From assembly GCA_038087015.1 (NCBI GenBank), contig JASBNA010000003.1, positions 1,798,001 through 1,862,000 on the forward strand: a DNA stretch of 64,000 bases, written 5' to 3'. This DNA is from Cerrena zonata (Eukaryota > Basidiomycota > Agaricomycetes > Polyporales > Cerrenaceae). The notes beneath the pieces were generated by a model, which saw only the letters and a program-made list of their open reading frames with translations, was not told the DNA's origin and made no database searches. The first letter of the stretch is position 1. Each line of letters starts with the position of its first letter. The position numbers and the translations under genes were made by a program. Below, in pieces: positions 1-9,621 of this stretch.

Positions 1-996
1 TTCACCAGAAGCGAAACCAATTCCGACAACATCAATCGCAGGGGACTGCGCTAGAGCGGTTATGGCGGGTGCAGGGGAGTTTTGCTGACTTGACGGGAGT
101 GTTAAGAGCGACGATGGTGTGAATGCATGAATACGGGATCTATAATAATTTAAATTTTCAGCTTGAGATGCTTATATTTATATGGAAAGGTGGATAGCTT
201 ACTGGGTTCGGATATTCCACAACTGCAGCGAACCTTCACTACTTGCAACAAGTACTTTGTTGAGGTAGGTGGCCGGATGGATTACAGACGTAGCTGTAAA
301 TCCGACTTCAAATGCGATCGTAGCGGTTAATTCTATCCAAAATGTCACAATAAGCTATACTGTCTTCTAGAATTTAGATAGTGATATACCTTCACTTTTC
401 GTATCCCAAATATACATTCTTCTACCATCCTCAGATAAAGCCAATAATTGGTTTCCGAAAATGAGGATAAACGAGATATGTGATCCAAGGGGATTTGTGA
501 CCCTCGACACCTGAAATCTGTAAGAAAAAGTGGAATGAGAACATTTTGGACTGACGCACTTCTTTCCCTCGTAAATATTTGATGATATGAGGTCCAGAGG
601 CGGCCCAGACATCGTTTCCATCAATAGCCATGTATGCAATTTGGTCTACTTCATCAGGGCCTACAGCGGAAGTTCAATGGATTGTACGAATTATAATGCC
701 ATAAGCACTTACTTACCGACGAATAGCAGAGTCATTCTGCCGCCTTCCCACATAGCCCATGACCTTCCCAAGCACGTCAGCAGATTTATTCTAGGTCCAT
801 CAGTGGCACCTTTGAACGAGCGAGTCTGCAATACGAATGGCACATGGTTCGTTACAAGTCCTAAGGCTCGGAATGGTGCGAATAATCTAGGTCCAGTGGA
901 TTTTGATTGTGCGGTCGAAGTTTCGACACGCGTACGTTTTCGAGGCGGTTGTCTTGCCTCGTCCTCTTCATGATGTCGTTGTACTATCGACACCAT
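1..996 (-). CDS. UTP21: UTP21/WDR36-like small-subunit processome WD40 protein (5' part only)
   Basis: WD40 protein of the U3 snoRNP/SSU processome, which acts in the nucleolus on 18S rRNA maturation. The gene runs off the left edge, so only the N-terminal part is present. The first exon starts at the ATG at 996 and encodes a basic leader followed by PFRALGLVTNHVPFVLQ and LTCLGRSWAMWEGG, which are hallmark Utp21 segments. The next exon (from about 660) has DEVDQIAYMAIDGNDVWAAS. Later exons give LLALSEDGRRMYIWDT, HPATYLNKVLVASSEGSLQL and ITALAQSPAIDVVGIG, all typical blade sequences. At least four introns of 45-75 nt are visible, with clean GT and AG ends. Identity rests on recalled family motifs; the C-terminal Utp21 domain lies outside the window. 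Confidence 0.88.
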
Positions 997-2273
997 TTCA
1001 TCGAAGGAAGTGGGAGTGTAACAGAATGAGTATACCCAAAAATTCGTTTCGCCTCATTCAGTGAGAGTGATCGAGGACCACGTGGTAAACAGACGCTGAT
1101 AGCTCGAAGCCTCCGCTGGGCCTTGGGCCTCACTGGCAAATACCAACAACCACTGACATTAATGTTGCGATCCCAGATTTTTTTCCTGCATACCCGTAGG
1201 ATTCACTCTCTTATATACCTGATCACTAGGACTGGTACTATCCCCTTTGCATTTTCAAAGTGCTGTGTCTCACCTGATCGATTCCTAGCCTTACATTTTC
1301 GTTCGTGATTAATGACTTGCTTCGGATCTAGGAGGCATTACAAACAGCTTTCTGCCTGTGTTTCCGACTCTCCGTGGATCTAACGATGTTAATGTATGAT
1401 TCTAACACAATTTCAATCTGTCATAGTCGCTGCCAAGCAAATCCGAACCTCCTCCGACTACCTCTCATGAGTGCCTTTCGGCGTTCAGGTAGGAAAACGC
1501 ATCAAGGTCTCATGTGGACGTAAACCCTGGCCTTCGCAGCTTGGGGGCAGTACACCAAGAGACGATGGGAGAATTACTGAGCCATCCCTGACATTCTCTT
1601 CCGGAGATGCGTGCCGCTTGAGCTGGAATCCTAGATTCAGCATCCCTGAGGATCGTTGCCATCGAAGTTCAACGACTGGTCTCACCAATGATCTCAAGTG
1701 ATATTCTCAAGAGTCCTCATTGAGCAAAGGTACTTCAAGCCGAAATCCGATATTGTATTTTCAAACAAAGTTCTTATTCCTCTTGAGTCACATCTTACCA
1801 GCATTAACATTTAAACTTCCTGGTGGAGCTGCTTCTTACGAACCACACAGATGGTATCGTACCCCAGTTGGACAGATCTTGACTGAAACAGCTACAGTGC
1901 AGTGCCTCACACTCGATTTGTTCCTGACTGTTTTGGTAAGTGTGTGCTCTAGTTTGATGTTTTGATCGGCTATCCGTGATCTAAATCAGGCGGGGACATC
2001 AAACCCTGATGCAGGTTTCAGAATCCAAAATCTCCTCGGTGCGATGAAACTTAGCGCGTTCATATAAATACCACTGCTCAACAGAATGGTTCCCTAGCAG
2101 ATTTCTCTTTCTCTTTCCTGCCCACCCTCTTTTCTGAGCCCGGTTGCTCACTTTCTTTCATTCTTCGTCAGTCTTTTCCTCCACCTTTTTCGCGCTAGGT
2201 CGCTCTTGCTTTTCAAGCTACTCTTGTCTATTCCTGTCTTCTCTCTCAAACTACACTTCCTCTTACGACAAAG
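997..2273. other. intergenic stretch, no gene recognised
   Basis: About 1.3 kb between UTP21 and the secreted-protein gene. Short open frames occur on both strands (for example 1471-1701 plus and 1485-1697 minus), but they overlap each other, lack recognisable motifs and have no splice-consistent extensions that I could find. The right end holds the promoter of the gene at 2274. Confidence 0.5.
2063..2070 (+). promoter_or_regulatory. TATA-like box upstream of the secreted-protein gene
   Basis: TATAAATA lies about 205 nt before the ATG at 2274. It is followed by a long C/T-rich tract (about 2100-2230), the usual arrangement for strongly expressed fungal genes. Its role is inferred from sequence and position only. 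Confidence 0.45.
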
Positions 2274-3678
2274 ATGTACTTCACGAACACCCTCATTGCT
2301 ACCATCTCCTTGGCTCTCCTCGCCAACGCCGGTCCTATCGACAGGCGTGCTGCATTCACTCTTCAGAACGGCAAGGATGCTCAAGCCTTGAACGCTAAGT
2401 TCAAAGGCCTCTCAGCATCCTCTGCTTGCACAAGTGGCGAGAATGCTTGCATTAACGGAGCCTTTGCGCAATGTGCTAATGGCAAGTTTGTAACGTTCCC
2501 ATGCGCCGGAGGTTTGACTTGCGTCGCCCTCCCTCTGGTTAACTCCAAGGGTACCAGTATCACTTGTGATACCGAAGCTGATGCTACAACTCGTATCGCC
2601 AACACTGGTGCTACGGGTGGTCTCTTCGGAAGGGATCTCGAAGAGTATGTCTATTTCACCATGATCTTTTAAACTCAGTTCTAATAGTCGATCATTTAGT
2701 CGCGCTGAATTCACTTTGGCCAATGGACAAGCTGCTCAAGCTTTGAACGCCAAATTCGAATCCCTCAGCGCCGGCTCAGCCTGCACGGATGGAGAAAACG
2801 CCTGCGTTAACGGCGACTTCGCCCAGTGTGTCGGCGGCAAATTCACTACCAGCCCTTGCGCTGGTGGAACCAAGTGCTTCGCTCTCCCACTCGTCCTTTC
2901 CAAGGGTACTAGCATCACTTGCGACACTGAAGCCGATGCTGCAGCGCGAATTGCCAACACCGGTGCCACCGGTGGAATCGTTGGAAAGCGCTCTCTTGAA
3001 GCGTAAGTCTTGACCATCTCATCATTCCCTAAAGTTGTGAGACTAACCATCACGCGCTAATGTAGACGTGCAACCGCACCTCCCGCCTGTGCTGCTAAGG
3101 CAAAGCGATCCGACCGCTTAAGCCGTCGTTCTGAATCCGCTATCTCTAAGCGTATCGCTCAGAATGATCTCGGTGCAGTTGCTCAGAGCTGGCAAGATCT
3201 CTGCTTGAAGAGCGGTGGTGACATCCAAACCAACCAACCGTGTGTCAAGCTCGCTGGTATTGACGGAATTAACGCTCTCCTCGCCAACGCCGACCCTTGC
3301 GCTCAGCAAGACAACGCTGATGCCATGATCGACTTCGCCAAATCCAAGGGTGTCACCAACAAGGATGCTTTGATTGCCAACGCTATCGCATATGGCAAGC
3401 ACCCCAGGAATGCTCTTAACATCAACGGCGTCGTTCCCTCTACCCCCTTCTGCCAGAAGGCTCCTAAGAACGCTGAGCTCAAGGGTGTCACCCACGCTCA
3501 ACTTGATGGTGTCAACCCTGGCTTGTTCGGTTCACCTGCTCTTGGTATCTTTGCCTTCGGTGATCGTGAGTATTTTTGAATAGCCTTCTTGCTGAAATCA
3601 GTTACTGACTATGAACGCATAGCCCGCACTTGCCCCTTCGGCCAAAAGCCTGATGTTAACACTTGCTCTTGCAACTAA
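2274..3678 (+). CDS. secreted protein with two CBM19-like cysteine repeats and a conserved C-terminal domain
   Basis: Predicted 409-aa secreted protein. Exons are 2274-2644, 2700-3002, 3066-3565 and 3623-3678; all joins keep frame. Residues 1-20 form a signal peptide (MYFTNTLIATISLALLANAG). Two tandem copies follow, about residues 26-120 and 126-220, each with AQALNAKF, SACTxGENACxNGxFAQC, FxxxPCAGG and SKGTSITCDTEADA. This cysteine pattern resembles fungal CBM19-like (chitin-binding) annotations; substrate is inferred. A linker rich in KR/RR sites leads into a C-terminal domain with SWQDLC, NADPCAQQDNADAMIDF, GVTNKDALIANAIAYG and HPRNALNI, ending TCPFGQKPDVNTCSCN. The gene at 17256-18686 has the same C-terminal domain. 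It is probably a cell-wall or extracellular-matrix protein. Confidence 0.82.
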
Positions 3679-4102
3679 ACTGTGACGGATGTTTCGTATT
3701 TATTTTTATGATCACGAGGAAGTTTGAGAAATCTGGATTTCAAGCATTGTATAGCATGTATTAGCACTCACGACCCTACGCAATCTTTATTCTTTTTTTA
3801 ATTTTTTGACAACAAAACGTTACCCAAATGGGAGCAAATGTTTCCACCACAATGAGATCATACATAGAATCATTTGAGAATTTTGTTGTGTTAGAGGTGT
3901 GGGAAGGTATTGCAATGGAGTGATGCTTGTGCCTTGCTTGTGCCATAACGAACGTTTATCGAGTTTATCCTTACAAGGCAATAGCTTCCAGATCTAACAC
4001 AGCCAAATAGTGTGTAAGCGCTCATGACGATGTTAAGAGGTAAATTCGTTCAATTACAGTTTGACTTCGATCACTCAAGTACTCACCTAGTGTCGGTCCA
4101 CC
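3679..4102. other. 3' UTR / intergenic, nothing recognised
   Basis: AT-rich 3' flank of the secreted-protein gene and upstream region of the SRP receptor gene. No coding exon or strong motif is seen. Confidence 0.5.
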
Positions 4103-5124
4103 ATGTCTAACGAAACACCCAATACTCATGTTACTGCTACTCCAGAAGTCATATCTCCTACTAATATTGTCCCTACTCAAACTCTCGTATTTGCTTCGCT
4201 GTTCCTTGCTGTCCTCGTCTTAGCTAGTCCGTAACAAGCAACTCTTTTCGGGTGGTGTAGGCATCTGACCACTCTGCAGTAACTGTTCTTATATCTCGCA
4301 AGAGATCCTCATATAGGGGTAATGGTTTGTTGCTCGTAGGCCCGTCGGATTCAGGAAAGACGGCTATCTTGTCAACTGTAAGTCCCCCTATGATTATCTC
4401 AGGCTACCTTGGCCATCTGATTGTTTCCTTAGCTTGCCTACGAACACACCCTACCCACACATACGTCTCTACAAACAAACAGCTCTGTTGTTACTCTTAC
4501 TGAGGCTGCTAAGCCACTCCTCGTAATTGACGTCCCAGGACACCCACGTATCCGAGACCAATTTAAAGACCACTTGCTCGATGCAAAAGCAATAGCATTT
4601 ATCGTCGACGCAAGTACTATCTCACGGAATGGAGCAGCGGTTGCCGAGTATGTATAATTCCCCATGCCAAGCCAATACAGAAGCACTAACGTGTATTTCT
4701 AGGCACTTGCATCACATTTTGAATGCTCTAACTTCTCTTCCACCCTCGCACGTTGCTCCTGCACTCTCTATAGTCGCTCACAAGTGTGACGCCCTCAAGG
4801 CATCAAGTACTGCTACGTCAGAGCAACTTGCCATCAACAGAGCCCGAAGTGTTCTCGAGCGCGAGCTGGAGAAGCGTAGGACCTCGCACGCTGGAGGAGT
4901 GGGTGTAGAGAGCCTTGGTGAGGAGGACGAGGGAAGCTCTGAGCTAGGGCGGCTTGGATTGCAGAGGAGGTGGAGAATTCAGATTCGACCAATGGGAGGG
5001 TGGTGAAATTGTGTTCCTGGGCACTTCTGTCAGTGTCGGGAAGGGAGCAGCACCACTCGATGAAAAGACTGGGTCACATCATGGTCTTGTCCCATTACAG
5101 GAATGGCTAGAGGAACTGCCCTGA
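4103..5124 (+). CDS. SRP102: signal recognition particle receptor subunit beta, with an apparent +1 frameshift
   Basis: ER-membrane GTPase that anchors the SRP receptor and helps deliver ribosomes to the translocon. After about 35 residues comes a membrane segment (TLVFASLFLAVLVLA), then LLLVGPSDSGKTAIL (P-loop), VIDVPGHPRIRDQF (switch II region), AIAFIVDAST and SIVAHKCDAL (G4-like). Exon ends seen: about 4279-4377, 4433-4647 and from 4703. The first intron is uncertain: keeping frame needs a weak donor (GTCCGT, near 4225). In the last exon the frame breaks at the G run 4947-4949. The true C-terminus (GEFRFDQWEGGEIVFLGTSV ... LQEWLEELP, stop 5122-5124) reads only if one G is removed; otherwise the protein stops at about 5006. 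The conserved tail argues for a sequencing error rather than loss. Confidence 0.85.
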
Positions 5125-5791
5125 TACAATTCCCCCTATCCTTCTCTTTCCTCTTTATGAGTACCATACTATGTACAGGCTGCGCGGTCATAATTCCAAG
5201 CGTTAATTTTGATGATCGATCGACACCCAAACATAGCCAAATACACCCTCGATAAAATCTCGAATTTTGCTTTGCCTTGACCTTCAACGCACACTTTTAG
5301 ACAGTGCCCGTCCTCTAAGTACGCCTAACGTTGGACGAGGCGATTCAGTGACGCGGAGAAGAATGTCTTGGTGGTATAAGAACTCTCGCACCCCCTCTCG
5401 AAGGCTTATGGTGTAGCGAGTGTCAGAACCTCCATACATCCTACGATTAATATATTGATATACTGTACCTACCTATCTTTTTCGCAAGTACTTGTGACTA
5501 TATAAGAGGACATGCTTATTATCTCTTTCCCTCATCATGTCGAACAACTCCCGACGGCAAGCGATATAGACAAGAATCACAACATCATCTCAGACTTGCA
5601 CCAGAGAAGTCCAGATGTCACACAGCCAGGCTAATCTTGCGTGACATAACGACCACGTCACCATGTTTATGTCACGGAGAATGGCCAGTGTTGCGCGTCA
5701 TAACATCGAGCTGCTGGTCCACTATCATCAGGTCTATTGACCCCCACGACTCTTAACCTCCCTCTAATTTTTCGTTCGGTCGTTCACTATC
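5125..5791. other. intergenic region upstream of SAR1
   Basis: About 670 nt with no convincing exon. Its notable content is the inverted repeat at 5640-5676, listed separately. Confidence 0.5.
5640..5676. promoter_or_regulatory. 10-bp perfect inverted repeat around a TGACGTGG (UPRE-like) core
   Basis: CGTGACATAA at 5640-5649 is matched exactly by TTATGTCACG at 5667-5676, with a 17-nt spacer. Inside the spacer, CCACGTCA at 5653-5660 is TGACGTGG on the other strand, the core bound by XBP1/ATF6-type bZIP factors in the unfolded protein response. The element lies 116-152 nt before the SAR1 start codon. A regulatory role is inferred; SAR1 being part of the secretory pathway makes it plausible. 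Confidence 0.45.
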
Positions 5792-6733
5792 ATGTTCATC
5801 ATCAACTGGTTCTGGGATGTCCTCGCCCAACTCGGTGTGCATCCTAACGCTTTGTGCTTCGTTTGAGAATATCCTACTGACGAGCGGTGCGACTCCCACA
5901 GGTCTCTTGCACAAGAATGCCAAAATCCTCTTCCTCGGACTAGACAACGCCGGTAAGACTGTGAGTACTGGCACTGATCTTTCACTTGCTGGGGACAGAT
6001 ATTGACCACGACATTCTTTCAGACACTTCTCCACATGTTGAAGAATGACCGTCTGGCCACGTTGCAACCCACCCTCCACCCCAGTAAGCTGCAAATTCAC
6101 TTTCAATTAACCCATCACTGACAGAAACATAGCTTCGGAGGAACTTGCCATTGGAAATGTGAAGTTCACAACATACGACTTGGGAGGACATCAACAAGGT
6201 ATGTCTATCCCACTCACATAACATCACGTAACCGACCTTCCTTACCTTCCAATTTGCTATTCCACAGCTCGCCGACTCTGGCGTGATTACTTCCCTGAGG
6301 TTGACGGTATTGTCTTCCTCGTCGACTCTGCCGACTTTGAACGTTTCCCTGAATCCAAAGCGGAATTGGACGCCCTTCTCTCTATCGAGGAACTCTCCAA
6401 GGTTCCTTTCCTCATTCTTGGTAACAAGATTGATGCTCCCGGTGCTGTAAGTGAGGAGGAACTCAGGCATAACTTGGGTCTCTACCAGACCACTGGCAAG
6501 GTTCGCGCAGTTTCCTCGTGGAATTCCATACATGCGGCATATACTAATCAAACGGAAATCACAGGGCAAGGTCCCTCTTAACGATATCCGTCCCATTGAG
6601 ATCTTCATGTGCTCAGTCGTACAAAGGCAGGGGTACGGAGAAGGTTTCAGGTGGTTGTCTCAATACGTGAGTTGCTTTGATTTCTTCCGCTTTCTGAAAG
6701 ATGCATTTTCTGACGGGTATGGTGCAGATCTAA
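5792..6733 (+). CDS. SAR1: small GTPase Sar1 (COPII coat assembly)
   Basis: GTPase that starts COPII vesicle budding at ER exit sites. Spliced exons are 5792-5834, 5902-5960, 6023-6083, 6133-6198, 6268-6500, 6565-6666 and a last exon at 6728-6733 that encodes only Ile and the stop. The protein is about 189 aa, normal for the family. It begins with the amphipathic helix [15 protein letters not shown], then P-loop [22 protein letters not shown] (switch I), [16 protein letters not shown] (switch II), NKIDAPGAV (G4) and ends [20 protein letters not shown]. All joins preserve frame and the family sequence continues across them. There is no sign of damage. The upstream inverted repeat may control it. 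Confidence 0.97.
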
Positions 6734-6925
6734 ACGTGTGCTCGCTTGAAAGTATGTAGGCTGTGAGGCACGAGGAAGTAGTCGTTTAGAGTATTGTCAT
6801 AGCATCTTTTTACTGGCTTTCTTTACATTTCGTTTGCTGGATATGTTATCTATCGTTTTGTTATTTCGCCTTAATTTACCGGTGTGATTTGAGTTTGCCA
6901 ACACCATGCCGGGTCCATATGCAGC

Positions 6926-8504
6926 ATGAGAATTGTTCCCCAGCCAGTCATTAAACTCATTCCCTACCATGACATGGTTCTCAACCGGCTCTCCGTCCGA
7001 CCATTCGTAGACTTGCTAGCTTCCTTTCACAATGTCCTCATTATCTCTACACTGTTACGCATAATCTTGATCCTCTATAGCGAATGGCACGACGCGCACT
7101 CGGTCGTGAAATACACTGACATCGACTACCGCGTATTCAGTGACGCTGCTCGATTCATATTGCACCCTGGGCCTGAGAATAAAGCTCAGGGTATCTTAGG
7201 AGCAGCTTTGGGTGTTGGCGAGTAAATAATATTCTCTTCAAACTTGGGAAGTGTGCTAAGGTATGATTTGCGGGGTTGGGTAGTCCGTATACCAGACAGA
7301 CCTATAGGTACACGCCTTTGCTGGCCCTCCTACTTCTTCCTAACGAATGGATACACATCTCCTTTGGAAAGTATCTCTTTGCGGGATGTGATATCCTCGC
7401 AGGTATCTTGATATACAAGTTGCTTGTGTCGACTGTTCTTCCCTCCGTTCGCAAGCCATCCTCAGACAACTCATCGCCATCCTCTATCATTCGGCAAGCA
7501 TCACTACTCACCTCAATACATCTCCTCAACCCTCTGGTATTCTCCATATCCACACGAGGTTCCTCCGAGTCCGTACTTGCCCTATTCGTGCTCTTGACCC
7601 TCTATTGTGCGCTGGAGAGGAAATGGACTCTCGCTGCTCTTGCTTTGGGCCTTAGTACCCATTGGAAGATATATCCATTCATCTATGGTGTGGCTTGTAT
7701 TGGTGTTATAGGAAGCGAACGTGGGATGGGAAAGGGATGGAAGGGATGGTTGAGGAGTGTGGTCAATTGGAGAACGGTGAAGTTTGGGTTGATCAGTGCG
7801 GCGAGTTTTGTGGGTCTGAACGTGTTGATGTATCTCATGTGAGCTTTCTATTCGTTTATGTGGTGTTTAATATGCATGCTAACATGTTTTGAACTTCAGA
7901 TGGGGCTACCCCTTCCTATACGAATCATACCTCTACCACCTTCATCGACGCGATCATCGACATAATTTCTCGCCTTACTTTTACCTGATCTATCTCACGT
8001 ATCCATTTCCCGGAGACTCCATTCCAGAGTTATCGTTCTGGAGACAGGTCATTCGATCTCCACTGACAAGTTTCCTGCCACAGATGATTCTGTCATTGGG
8101 CGGAGGACTCGTATTCGGACGAAGCAAGCGGCATCTAACGTTTACGTGGTTCGTACAGACGTTTGTCTTCGTGATTTTCAACAGAGTGTGTACATCTCAG
8201 GTATGTCGAAGCCTTTCACCTAATCAATATTCCATACGTCGTTTACTCATACATTGCTTGTCAGTATTTCCTGTGGTACACACTCTTCCTTCCGCTCTTG
8301 ATTCCACAACTCAAAATGACTGCTCGGTGGGCCGCGATATATACAGCTGTATGGTTTGGTGCACAAGCTTTATGGCTTAGCGAAGCATACAAGCTCGAAT
8401 TCATAGGAGAACATGTATTCTTTGGTTTATGGGTCAGAGGTCTGGTATATATGGTTGCACATACTTGGGTTCTTGCCGGTGTTATGAATGCGTATCTCGG
8501 TTAA
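6926..8504 (+). CDS. GPI14: GPI mannosyltransferase 1 catalytic subunit (PIG-M)
   Basis: Multi-span ER enzyme that adds the first mannose to the GPI anchor from dolichol-phosphate mannose. Exons are 6926-7221, 7284-7838, 7900-8200 and 8265-8504. The first luminal loop holds [13 protein letters not shown], the conserved acidic (DxD-type) site of the GT50 family, and [16 protein letters not shown] spans the first splice join. Further landmarks are [39 protein letters not shown] and [20 protein letters not shown]. Many hydrophobic helices follow. About 463 aa, near the usual size. The ATG at 6926 is the first that opens the family N-terminus; the ATG 20 nt upstream hits an immediate stop. SAR1 ends only 192 nt upstream on the same strand. 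Confidence 0.95.
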
Positions 8505-8600
8505 CCTGGATATGAATACAATATTTCAAACTTCATGACCCCTTCTTATAGCATACATTGTGATTCTTTAGGTATCCGCAGCCATCGACGAGGCTCAAAG

Positions 8601-9199
8601 TTATGAGTGCTTCAACTGGCTATCGATGAACTCTTTCGTGAAACCCTCCTCGCCATCTCGTACCTCAATGACCTTACTAACATCGGCCTACGAAGTATGA
8701 CCAAGTGAGAACGAGCACAGACTGAGAGATGGCTAATTCCGACGTACCGTTGCCTGGAAATCGAGGAATGCACTTGCGTGCAAAGTCAATAATCCCATCT
8801 CAGCTGATCGAGGTGCCCAGTTGATCAGGACAAGAGGGAAAGATGTTCTTCCATCTTCGTGCTTCAGTTCATATGAGAGGACGATGTATCGAGGCGCATT
8901 CTCTGGTAACTCTACATATACATGAGGGTCAACATCGAAGTACATTTGACATTTAACGAAACATACCTTCAGCAAGCTCCTCGATACTGATGTTATCGAA
9001 CTGCTCGACCTCCTCCATGATCAACTTCTGCTTGTTGATCTTTATGACAATGGCTGCGCTTCCAGCATTGCGACGGGCGAATCTGAACTTGCGGAGAGAG
9101 GTCTTGAGTTCCTGGGGGATGTCAACTGTGTGGGACTATTTGAGATACGATTCAACGATGATCAGAGGGAATATTGAGATCTGTGACCGCGCTCACCAT
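8601..9199 (-). CDS. glia maturation factor (ADF-H domain, Arp2/3 debranching)
   Basis: Small ADF/cofilin-fold protein; the GMF family binds Arp2/3 and removes actin branches. Exons on the minus strand are 9197-9199 (just the ATG), 8967-9135, 8748-8911 and 8601-8687. The protein reads MSHTVDIPQELK, SLRKFRFARRNAGSAAIVIK, ENAPRYIVLSYELKH, DGRTSFPLVLINWAP and ends VRDGEEGFTKEFIDSQLKHS, about 140 aa as expected. The start is decided by the join of ATG to TCC across a GTGAGC...TAG intron; no other in-frame ATG exists close upstream. The tail is convergent with the PIG-M gene 96 nt away. Confidence 0.93.
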
Positions 9200-9621
9200 G
9201 GTCGTGTAGGATGTTTGAATGTAAGTTGGGTATATGCGCGTCCGGCGACCAGGCTGAAACAAGTCACTTGAAAGTTGAAATGGGTTGATGGTATTTGCCG
9301 AAGTGCAGTACTTCGTTTACGTAGACTGAAATACTAAGTGGGTGATAGTTGCCGAAGAGCATGACAGAGGTTTTGAGCGGGCATCCACATATGATTGCAA
9401 ATCTATTGATAGGTATACAATCCCACCTGCATATCCTCAGCCTGGTTTCCACGTTCTGAGAATGCCGTCGAGATAACCAAAGCTGCGGCATGCATGCGCA
9501 TGCACCATCCTGCGGAACCCTGCCAGTCTTCCCTGTCTACATAATCTCAATCTGGCTCTTCGGTTCCTTACGTTCTGACACCCATCATCTCCGAGTCCAT
9601 GCACAGGTAGAGACTTAAACC
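9200..9621. other. shared upstream region of GMF and the MFS gene
   Basis: About 420 nt between divergent start codons. An open frame on the minus strand (9264-9491) has no recognisable features and looks like chance. No clear TATA box is seen. Confidence 0.4.

Noticed and set aside
1471..1701. Overlapping ORFs of 70-76 aa on both strands left of the secreted gene
   Set aside because: No motif, no splice-linked extension and equal length on both strands; chance open frames are expected at this size.
4940..4960. Programmed ribosomal frameshifting as the cause of the frame breaks
   Set aside because: No slippery heptamer with a downstream structure is evident, and the breaks hit five unrelated genes in both directions.
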